NCBI GenBank assembly: GCA_963971305.1
Contig: OZ020303.1
Coordinates: 20,271,184 to 20,335,183 of the forward strand
Length of the DNA stretch: 64,000 nt
Reading direction: 5' to 3'
Source of the DNA: Arcuatula senhousia
Lineage: Eukaryota; Mollusca; Bivalvia; Mytilida; Mytilidae
The position numbers and the translations under genes are program-made. This document shows, piece by piece, positions 55,321-64,000 of the stretch. The number at the start of each line of letters is the position of its first letter. The stretch's first letter is position 1. The notes beneath the pieces were generated by a model. It saw only the letters and a list, made by a program, of their open reading frames with translations, was not told the DNA's origin and did no database searches.

Positions 55321-56982
55321 AACAGGTCGGGTTAATAGAATAGCAATGAAAAGGTCAACAAACGAACAAGGAAGTATTCCTTAAAAAGCTAATTATTCTG
55401 AACAATAAATTATTTTTCCGTTATTTTGCTCAACATAGAAACAACCATCTAAAATATTTTTGAAAAATTAATGTAATTTCTGATTATGGGTCACTTTTAT
55501 GTATTTTACACAACAATGGGCCTGTTCTTGCTTTTAGAGAATGAAGAAAATAAAAATATTGAAATAAAATAATAAAATATATATTTATAATGGATTGAAA
55601 CGGCTGAATTTTTAACAAGGATTCCTTAGATTTTAAAAACATACGATTTTCATAAACTTCTTTATTATCATTCATCTACATGTATTTTTTCCAACAAATT
55701 GAAATGAAATGATCATCTTTAACATCTGTGAACAGTACATGTATATTTACCTTTAAGAAATCTTAATACCAACACTAACGTTATCCTGTGGTATTAACCA
55801 TCCTTTACAAACACACGTAAGACATTGATTATTTTTTGATAAGTACGTTACCATAACATTAGAAAAGAACCAACATTAAAGATGTATTTTTATCTTTAAT
55901 AAACTTATGTATATGTACTATTAAAAGTATCTGTCCAAAATAGTTCAGTTGTCAAAATAACATTTGTCTGGCCATTTTAATCCATGATTGTAGACTCGGT
56001 TTGACCAAAGAACGTTTTAACAAAAACAGTGCGACCGACTGACCTTTTTATTACTTTTTAAACCTTTTTACGATTTTCGTTAGGACTTTGAGATATGAAA
56101 ATGTAACTGTACCTGGGTTTTACATTGAAGTCACCGGTCATGTCCAGTAAAGTACCAACACAGGTAGCCATTAAATACCTTCCATCTCACGTCGTCTTTA
56201 TCTCTGAACAACTTTCACACAAAAATTACATGTCCCTATCTTTCTTAGTATTTACTTTCTTCTATGTAAACACAGTATATGTTATGGGGATACCCATAAA
56301 ACACTCTATTTTCAATGATTCTCCATTTATCCTTTATTTGTATTGCTGTACATTCCGTATGCAGCTGAATATCTATGAGGTTTTACTTCTTTGATCTTAG
56401 GTTGAGACCCGACATGACTCAAGATGCATATTTTTTTCATCAAATTTCGCTTTAGGTGTTTTAATAAATCGAACTTGGCATTTCTTTAACGTACGCTATT
56501 AAAATGCGTTGTGGTGCCAATGTCTTCGGATCCATACACATTTAAAATTTGTGACTGATTGTCTAGCTATTCAAATACATATATGAATTTAAAACAAAAA
56601 ACAAAACAAAAATCGAACTTACACTGAAAATTGAAAGAATAAATAAAAAAAAAGATAATGGGATGTGGAATAATTAGTGATTGACTATCTTATAGTGAGA
56701 TACAATTCACAAAATTTCACTTTTACTGTGGAACCAATGAAATGTAATGATTTTTCAAATCCCAAACATATTGCGGTTTTCACAATCATTAAGAATTTGC
56801 CTGATACTATTAATCTTAATTCTGTAAAAAACTGAAAACATTTAGAATGAAACAGGATTTAATTTAAATGAATGCACTTGGATTCTAAAAAAATAATTTT
56901 GCTGAGGACAATTTCGATGAAGTATTTTCATGATCACTGTAATCAAACGGCTTTATATTTGTCCATACTAGATATTAAGATT
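55321..56982. other. No recognised feature
   Basis: AT-rich. The 89-codon plus frame 56125-56394 has no recognised domain or splice support. Confidence 0.4.
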
Positions 56983-57417
56983 ATTATACCACCGCTTGAA
57001 AAGTTGGGAGTGGTATTTAGCAGTATAGGTGTCCGTCCATCGATACGTGTATCCTTCTGTTACACCTCGGGGTTCCTATGTCTTATCCGCTACTCCTCTT
57101 TAACCCCTTGATGGATTTTCAACAAACTTTCACACAATCTTTGTGACATAATGTGGATGTGAACCTCTAAATTCTAAAGTTGATCAAAGTGTCCTCGGGG
57201 GTTTCCAATAGCATAACATGGACTTAGCCATTTGACGACAAGGGGCTACACGTGCATCTCTTATCGGCTACTCCTTCTTAACCACTTGATGGATTTCCGT
57301 GAAACTTTCACACAATCCTTGTTACATACATGGGATGTTGATGTGCTCCTTTTTAAAATGTCTTCTTATTGATATTCTCGGGCAGGAGGGTATTTGTTTG
57401 TGAGCTGCTGCTCACAG
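56983..57417 (+). mobile_element. Non-autonomous element, same family as 5249-5806
   Basis: Starts 'ttataccaccgcttga', has two ~190-bp units with 'ctactcc', 'ccttgatggattt', 'aactttcacacaatc', and ends in the hairpin 'gtgagctgctgctcac' (57400-57415). Confidence 0.55.
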
Positions 57418-58014
57418 TTTTTCTAGTATTTTATTTAATTGTGTTCAAAATTTTTGGAAAATTAATTTGTATTACAAGGAGTAGTATCGGCTACGGATAA
57501 CACTGGCAAACTGAGGGTGATCCAAAAATATTTACCTGTGCATGACTTTTAAGAAAGAAAATGACAATATAGGAGAAAAAGATAAAAAGCACTAAAACCT
57601 TTGTCTGCTGTTAACACTTTTCTCCCATTGCCCTCTTTGTCAAAAATCATACACCGTTCTTTTTTTTTCTTTTTTTTTTGATCGTCTTTAGTTTACTATA
57701 GCCGGTAATACATGTACCCCGTAATTATTTCAACATGAATTTTTTCTCACGATTTACGTCCTGGTTTTTATAAGGATTGTGGAAATATACGTGTACATAG
57801 TTTTATTCATCGTTATCCGTTTAATTTAGCAATAACAGTTTATACTGTGTTCATTTATTGCAGACAGAAATATATTTGTATATGTAACAACTTTCAATTA
57901 ATTATGGCAACATAATTCTAAATATTCAGACAATGTAAAATATTACACAAGTCAAATATTATCTTGAATACTAATAAAGCGAATTTCGAAATAGCCGTTT
58001 ACCTACAGTGTTTA
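57418..58014. other. No recognised feature
   Basis: AT-rich spacer with T runs near 57660-57680. Confidence 0.4.
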
Positions 58015-58016
58015 TA

Positions 58017-58502
58017 TACTCACTCAAAAAAGTTACGCAACAATACAAAATTTCCCAATATATTTTAAATAAACCTACCTAATTTTATTTTTGTATTGCA
58101 AAGCCATTTCTTAACCGATTTTAATGAAATAAAACCAAGAGAACGAGAAATGATTTAAATTTATTTTCATGATTTTAGAAAAATAGTCACTTCACCGGTT
58201 TTTAAGATATCACAAGTAGAAATCAACTGTTAATTTTATGCGTCAACAACCCGTTTAAATCAACCAACATTTTCCGTGGAAAAACATTGGTTATGTTCTA
58301 CTCGCGTTCTATCAAAAACCGTAACAGCTAGGATTTTGCCCAAATTATAAAAAAATAAATTTCACTTGTTTTCTTTTTCTTGGTTTTTATTTGATAAAAA
58401 ATGATTGAAAAACGGCTTGGCAATATCAATTTATAATAATGTAGGTTTACTGAAAACATATAGGGAAATTTTCCACTGTTGCGTAATTTTTTTGAGAGAG
58501 TA
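58017..58502. mobile_element. Foldback MITE with mariner-type ends, ~490 bp
   Basis: Left end TATACTCACTCAAAAAAGTT then 'acgcaaca'; right end is its near-complement (TATACTCTCTCAAAAAAATT read inward, then 'acgcaaca'). Similarity continues inward for ~200 bases on each side ('aataaaaccaag', 'aaatttatttt'). TA at both borders fits Tc1/mariner target preference. No transposase. Confidence 0.7.
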
Positions 58503-58689
58503 TATATAGTGACCTAAAAAAGGATATCACAATATTTCGACAAGCATGCTCGCAAAACCAAAATTATATTACGAAAACTAAACGAACTGTAACATTCCGA
58601 AATTTACATATTTCTATTTTACACGGAAATCGCAAGTATACCGACACTCAATCATTCAATAGGAAAATGTATATATTTCAATAGAAAAT

Positions 58690-58819
58690 AATGAGATGTG
58701 AAATAAGTGTACGCGACACAGCTCACATAACATTTATAGAAAAACCACAATTGACAGCCGCCAGCACCCTTCAACAAGGCCATTAGGCGCTGCTCGCTAT
58801 TCTACAATTGGCCCATGGT
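58690..58819 (-). other. Second copy of the exon-like segment at 37917-38120
   Basis: Same acceptor-like junction and ~75% similarity by eye over ~130 bases, with stops in the frame that is open in the other copy. Confidence 0.35.
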
Positions 58820-58832
58820 CTTAATAAAATGC

Positions 58833-59579
58833 ATATAATTCAATTCCAGTCCTGAAATATTCATAGAAAACAAGGAACAGAAGACATCGAAAAGACAGGT
58901 ACAAATGGACGGACGGTAAAGGAACTCTCCATAGAACACTTGCAGTTACTGACAGCTAGCTGAGAATCGTCAATCGACTGATGTAAAAAAAATCAAAAAT
59001 ATCGATTTTAAATCAATTTTGATTTATAGTATAACTGAATTAGTTATACTATTTATTATGTAGATAATTTAGATAAACATGACAAATAGATCATCAAAAT
59101 ACCGAAAACAAATGAAATAATTGATCAATGAACAGTGAATTGCTTATACTAGTATATCTATGTTACGTATTTTTTGCGGGAAACTTCATGAGGGTTAAAT
59201 AAATTCACACGCGAGTTAGATATTATCTGTAATTCACTCAGTGAATATCTAGAAAATTTAACCCGGATATCACGACATTTCATCTATATCTATATAATAA
59301 TTTGCAAATATTTACAGAGAAAGCAATTTGTATATATCTGGTATTAATCTGATGAAGTTTTTATTCCCCAAGTTTGCCCGTACCTGCATCGATTCTTCTG
59401 TATGAACAAACGCATTAAAGTAAAGAAATTATCCGCTAAAATTTCAAAATAGTCAAGACTTAAAGGTTTCTCATAACACAGACATAGGTTGATAGTAGTC
59501 ATAATTTGTGATCTTGGTTTTATTGTTCTATATTCTTCATATTCGTATAGAGTAATTTGGCAGTTTCAATCACTTCAGA
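58833..59579. other. No recognised feature
   Basis: AT-rich. 59190-59262 has a weak inverted pair 'gggttaaat' and 'atttaaccc'. Confidence 0.35.
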
Positions 59580-59670
59580 GTAGAGCGCCTTTGATGAGTG
59601 TTAGATAGGAGAAACGCGCATCGGCGTAGCAAAATTATAGCCTGGAATTTTGTTGTAATTTTTATTTCTA
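59580..59670 (+). other. Hammerhead-like conserved segment of the Penelope-like family
   Basis: 'cctttgatgagtgttagat', 'aggagaaacgcgcatcgg', 'cgtagcaaaatt' then 'ggaattttgttgtaattttt'. TGATGAG, GAAACGC and GCGTA are in the order of a hammerhead core (C-U-G-A-U-G-A, G-A-A-A, U-H) with a short CGC/GCG stem III. The first core base is T not C and stem II is weak. It aligns with the minus strand of 2095-2165. Confidence 0.4.
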
Positions 59671-60410
59671 ACATTGTTATAGGACTCTCAATTCTTAAAT
59701 CTGTGTAAATACCGTTCATTGTAAGTTTTTAATTTAACACTCTATGCCTCGTTAAACTTGGATTTTTTTTCTTTTTGGCACATTTAAATTTGGAATTCTA
59801 AATCGATTCTGTTGTCATAAAGTTTACCAGCCATCTTGTCCTGATTCATCTACTGGTTTATCGTGTTTTTAATAAACAAACTTTTTTGTTCTTATATTTT
59901 AAAAAATACAACGGGTTTTTCATAACCCTGATATTTTACAGTTAATAAAAAGAATACCATTTATTTAGTTTGAAAAGATCGACATCATACTTTTGTTCTG
60001 ACAATTGTAATGGCCAAGCTACACATCAAACGTCCATTTTCTTAAACTATACTTGTACTTTTGTTAATTAATGGAATTCTGTAGTCCCGTTTAATACTTT
60101 CATTGTCTTACCTGGTAAATAGCAGTAAACTAGCCAATATTGACACACCTGTATGACGTATTACTTATTCAACGGTGCATTGTTGTCTTAATTTACATTT
60201 AAAAGGATATTCTCTATAACAAATGTATCAAGTTACATCTACCCATATAAGACACTAAATTTAGTTACTTCCTCAAATAAAACGTAGGTGAAAAAAAGTA
60301 CGAATTATGCTTTTAATTCATTCTTAATTCAGGTTTTGGATGATATTATAAGAAAACAAACGCAAATCTCCTCTTGTTGGTCCCGGGTGACTAACAACAA
60401 CACTAAGAGA
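59671..60410. other. No recognised feature
   Basis: AT-rich spacer, nothing recognised. Confidence 0.4.
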
Positions 60411-60414
60411 GAAT

Positions 60415-60600
60415 CAGAGTTACTTATGGGACCTCCGTTTGTCAAATTCCGAAAGGGCAAAGACAAAACCAGAATACACAAACGAGAACAGGGCGATGAA
60501 ACAGACAACACAAAAACACAAAAAAAAACCCTAAAGAACAGCAATCAACAACTTGAACTCGTAACGAGAGTGAACTCAGGTTCTCCGGAAGAGTAAGCAC
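60415..60600 (-). mobile_element. Penelope-like retroelement tail fragment
   Basis: 'gggacctccgtttgtcaaat', 'tccgaaagggcaaagac', 'agcaatcaacaacttgaac' and 'tctccggaagagtaagc' are the inverse tail. Frames on both strands are spurious. Confidence 0.6.
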
Positions 60601-60639
60601 TAAGCAAATCATTTAAAGGTCTATAGTGATGCATCACGT

Positions 60640-60900
60640 GAGAAAAAGGCCACGAACCTCGAACTTAAAAGAACACAGGCACTGCTGCAGGTTTTTAGCT
60701 CGTTAGCTCCCTTGTAGTAGGCTAAATTGCCCCACTCTACTTTTCCCTTCTTTTACCATGCCGGCCAGCGGCAGTCTGATTGGTCTTGTGTAATTAATCC
60801 CACTACTCACTTTATTAACATTTCATGTTTATTTTTACACTACTTTAATGTCTTTCATAATGAAACAATCTTGCTGCTTGGGAGTAAACAATTACTAACA
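60640..60900 (+). mobile_element. Dispersed retroposon, 3' half
   Basis: 'gaacacaggcactgctgcag', 'taggctaaattgccccac', 'agtctgattggtcttgtgt' and 'gctgcttgggagtaaacaat' plus 'tactaac' tail. Confidence 0.6.
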
Positions 60901-61094
60901 TTACACTTGCAAATATAAAAAAAAAGAAATGATTGATTAATGTTTGTTCCATTTTTAGTCACGATATATGTGTTAGGCCATAATTTGTACCAACACAAGA
61001 CATTTAGCTGTCAGTGGAATATTTTGAAAAAATATCGCTCATGGAGTATATACATTGTACGCATAAGTTATCTTGAGCGTGTTTTCCAGAGGCA

Positions 61095-61570
61095 CGCATG
61101 CGGATCCCGAGATCAGAATAGACCCACAGAAGAGCTAAGAATGTCGATATATGTTACTGAAGGGCGCCAAATATCCTGTTCTCAGATCCTTTGTCGGGTT
61201 AGTCACTTTTTACTACAGAGCGGTGACCCTGTCATTTTGCATGCCGGAGTCGTAAGGCTATGATTAATACAGAAAACCTGACAACATGTCGCAGGCATAG
61301 AGAATACCGGTATATAACATATTTTTAACACGTAATAAGATGCTGCAGGTTTCTGAATAAGTGGTGGTACCCGTAGGTTCCGCTGCACTTGGCCAAATTG
61401 CCGTTTAACCCTTTTTTTCATTTTTCAATGTCGGTCAAACTCCGTCAAACCCTATAAACTTAATAACACGTCGTTATTATTGACATTTCATGTGTTTTTA
61501 TCACTCCTTTAATGTTCATCTCCCTGAAGGCAAAATTTGTGCTGCTTTAGGAGAAAGTAAGAAGTTCCCA
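61095..61570 (+). mobile_element. Dispersed retroposon, near full-length but diverged
   Basis: 'cacgcatgcggatcccgag', 'cagaatagacccacagaag', 'gaccctgtcattttgcatgc', 'cgtaaggctatgatt', 'aaacctgacaacatg', 'gctgcaggtttctgaataa', 'ggtacccgtaggttccgctg', ending 'tgctgctttaggagaaagta'. Frames across it are spurious. Confidence 0.6.
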
Positions 61571-62779
61571 ACTAACCGAAGGCAAACGTGTTATCATCTA
61601 TATAGGAGACATCTTTGCTATCATCTGATGCCTGCATTGGTCCCAGACGACCAAAGGATAGCCAGCGGCCGAAATAAATCTGACAAATCTGTTAAAAAGG
61701 GGTCAGACCGTTTTATCCAAAGAGGAATAGAATGTCCTATGTGGTTGGGTATGTATTGTGTGTAGCGGTTGTCAGACAATAATGATTACTAGTATTGTGA
61801 TGCACATTGTTTGAAACCCATCGCGTTTAATCATGTTTAAGAGAACTGCCGCAAGTTTGATATTAGAAGGAGTCTCGGTTCTTCTCTAAAAGACCAAATT
61901 TTCCGATCGTATCCATCTCATGATTTTCCAGTGAAATTTGTCGTCATGTTTGTCAAATTTGGAGGAGAGATGTTTCAACAACAAATTCTTCCTTAACAAA
62001 GTGAGTCACTCTCACCACTTACATTGAGGCTGAATTTCCTTATGTCCTCATCAAGCAGATGATAGAATCTTGTTCTGTAATCTCGTATTCATAATAGCGA
62101 GCACAGCTCGCAAGCGGAGAGCTCTACGGTATTTGTTCCCGCGAAAAATTTGCCTACTGCTGATATTGATTTTTCATGGTCCGGAAAGGCTCTGAAATTT
62201 TTACAGGAACGGAGTTAATTTGAAAATAATTACCCATTTTGCTAGTCGCATTCCAAAAATTATCTATTTAATAATGTAAAAAGAGAAAAAATATTCTGAT
62301 GACGACGAGTTGCTACATTTTTTGTAGTAACCAAATTTTAATCGATTTTTTCTTACTTTTCTATTTAACGTTCAATCGCCCCTAGGATCTCGTCCCAAAT
62401 TGAACGTTCTAGAAAATTAACCAAAACAAAAATAACTACGATGGTTTCAGATCTTATTTGACTGCATCGATTCGAAATCATTTTTTTTTTATTGAACAGA
62501 AATATGCTGTGCTCGCATTTAGGCACTGCCTATTTCATATTATGTTAGACTCCTCTATTTCTATCAATAATGTTTTGCTTGCTCGATTGACCCCTTTACT
62601 TACCATATTCTACGTCTTTCTAGGGATTGCATCTCGTGGCGCATCTTACAATGTCCAAATATATAAGAGCTCACAAGCTCATGCTATAGGACTACTGGTT
62701 CAACCTAACATTTTGGTAATGAACAAGTCAGTACCATTGCGTTCTTTTTTTCTCTCCGGTGCTCATTAACCATTTTTGT
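61571..62779. other. No gene recognised
   Basis: 62095-62135 ('agcgagcacagctcgcaagc') resembles a pearl-type terminal hairpin. The 103-codon frame 62458-62769 is hydrophobic at its start but has no recognised domain or splice support. Confidence 0.4.
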
Positions 62780-62995
62780 CTATTTTTCTTGGGATATGAA
62801 CTTATATAACCTTTGTCCGATCCCATCTATTCACACCCCCTTCACAGCGACGGTAAATTCTCATCCCCGCTAGGACTTGTATCCTCATTTTCTTATTTCA
62901 TCACTTAATAATGATTTTATTACCCCTTTCAAGTTCATTTCCCTGATATAGAGCCGAATCTGTGCTGCTTGGAAGTAAAGCAATAACTAATGGAT
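62780..62995 (+). mobile_element. Dispersed retroposon, 3' fragment
   Basis: 'acccctttcaagttcatttc', 'cctgatatagagccgaatc' and 'gtgctgcttggaagtaaagc' then 'aataactaa' form the family tail. Confidence 0.6.
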
Positions 62996-63427
62996 TAGCA
63001 GCAATAGTCAAACTCACAGGGAAGGCACTGTCGACATGTACCAGTTTGTATTTTTTGTTGTGATGATTATACGTCTATCTATTTAGTCCTTTCTTTTTCT
63101 GATTTAAAACATTTGATTGCCCCATAAGTACACCTTAGCTTTTTGGATATTTTATATTCTCTATTTGAGAGTCTTTGTGATTAATAAAATTATTCTTGTG
63201 ATAGCCAAATTTGGAGGTAGCAACAATTACTAGAAATTAAACTTGTTTGAACGTAAATTACTTAGAAGGGGCTCATCCTTATTTCAGATCATGCATATTT
63301 TCAATATTGAACGAACGTTGCATAAGTATGTTTCATTTATTTTAGAATAAATTAATACCTATATAAAACACATTCCTAGTCACACACAATACAATACGTA
63401 GAAATCAACAATGCTGTTTAACTGAAT
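62996..63427. other. No recognised feature; downstream flank of the P450 gene
   Basis: AT-rich sequence that follows the P450 stop codon on the minus strand; AATAAA hexamers overlap and follow the stop. Confidence 0.4.
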
Positions 63428-63433
63428 TTTATT

Positions 63434-63615
63434 TTATTTTTGAATGAATCTGACTTTAAATGGCTTGGGTTGATTTGTTACTCCCGTGTGTATTCCTTCC
63501 GTATCAAGATAATCGCTTTCATTCTCTGGTGCCAAATGAAATCTTTGGAGTATAGAAACAAAGAAAAGAAACAACTCAGTATCTGCCAGTTGTCTGCCCA
63601 AACATATCCTAGGAC
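63434..63615 (-). CDS. Cytochrome P450, last exon (gene continues beyond the right edge)
   Basis: The minus strand reads an atttcag acceptor at 63617-63616, then 182 coding bases to TAA. The translation begins (G)PRICLGRQLADTELFLFF, which is the P450 heme-binding loop (F-x-x-G-x-R-x-C-x-G) with the Cys thiolate ligand, followed by the L helix. It continues with SILQRFHLAP and ends QPKPFKVRFIQK, matching the usual C-terminal beta strand of CYP2-clan proteins. P450s are heme monooxygenases, usually anchored in the endoplasmic reticulum, that oxidise steroids, lipids or xenobiotics; the substrate cannot be inferred from this exon. The exon starts with two bases of a Gly codon split by the intron. 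The adjoining intron carries a retroposon fragment. Overlapping AATAAA hexamers lie at the stop codon and just after it. Confidence 0.9.
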
Positions 63616-64000
63616 CTGAAATTTAAAATAGCGTTTTGAAAAATGTTATGTGTATGTAGCGGACCCGTATAGGATCAACTGCAGGAGAACAGATTGTCAA
63701 ATTCTATCCATCCCTTCTTTTTCCGCTGCCGTTAAAACTCTCTTTTTTTTTATCGCGCCCCATTTCCTTAACTTCATCATCATTTCATATAGATTTTAGA
63801 TTTTATCGCCCACTTTATGCTCATCTTCCCAATATAGCGGAATTTGAGCTGTTTGGGTGCACACCAATAATTAACTCATTTTATTCACGATTGTTTAAAT
63901 TTTAGCCATATTTTTCTTGTCCTGAATTTCGCTTGAACATAAGAAGCAAAAGAATGTAGCATTTAAGACACAATCAGTCGTTAGTAGTCACGCATTTTCT
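63616..64000 (-). other. P450 intron with retroposon fragment
   Basis: The intron upstream of the last P450 exon. From about 63655 to 63880 it contains a fragment of the dispersed retroposon family seen elsewhere in the window; recognisable parts are the stretch giving way to 'ctgcaggag', the AT-rich block describing 'catcatttcat', and 'gctgtttgggtg' near the tail. No further P450 exon is visible before the edge. Confidence 0.6.

Noticed and set aside
62458..62769. A 103-codon plus frame as a secreted protein
   Set aside because: The N-terminal hydrophobic run comes from a T tract; there is no domain, no splice support and no repeat-independent evidence.
1..64000. Bacterial or viral origin of the window
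   Set aside because: Intron-split genes, a tRNA-derived SINE and many eukaryotic retroelement fragments exclude a prokaryotic source; no viral gene was recognised.

Overview
The window is eukaryotic nuclear DNA, AT-rich and gene-poor. It is almost certainly from a bivalve mollusc and probably a mussel-like one. The evidence is genes split by spliceosomal introns, a tRNA-derived SINE, many 5'-truncated retroelement tails, and several elements with ~155-bp tandem units, a short-period microsatellite and hairpin ends, like the 'pearl' elements described from bivalves. The species call is inference. Nothing suggests operons, CRISPR arrays or bacterial genes.

Two genes can be supported. (1) A five-exon gene on the minus strand (41572-50049) whose splice phases and reading frame agree throughout. 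It predicts a 306-residue single-pass membrane protein: a cysteine-rich domain like a type-2 chitin-binding (CBM14/peritrophin-A) module, one transmembrane helix, and a long tail with an NPXY motif, several YxxI/V tyrosines and a proline-rich stretch. Its 6-kb second intron holds a dead LINE on the opposite strand, itself split by a pearl-like element. (2) The last exon of a cytochrome P450 on the minus strand (63434-63615), with the heme-cysteine motif; the rest lies beyond the right edge. Weaker coding traces are an OTU-protease relic (24560-25130), a broken coding stretch at 21963-22600, a membrane-segment exon candidate near 20.8 kb, and an exon-like segment present twice (38.0 and 58.7 kb).

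The rest is repeats. 1-13 kb: pearl-like fragments, a Penelope-like reverse-transcriptase relic that has lost its catalytic core, Meta-domain-type retroposons and small MITEs. 13-20 kb: a tRNA-derived SINE, a 1.45-kb inverted-repeat element, and a nested locus in which a retroposon carries both a 453-bp palindrome and a 158-bp MITE. 20-34 kb: pearl-like elements, OTU relic, foldback elements. 34-40 kb: a 706-bp foldback element with an 8-bp target duplication, and short inverted repeats. 40-50 kb: the receptor-like gene. 50-64 kb: LINE relic, a mariner-type foldback MITE, retroposon fragments and the P450 exon.

The main themes are an unusual density of long inverted-repeat (foldback) elements (at least eight in 64 kb), insertions nested in insertions, and two loci with degenerate hammerhead-ribozyme-like sequence linked to a Penelope-like element. 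All calls come from reading the sequence; no database search was run.
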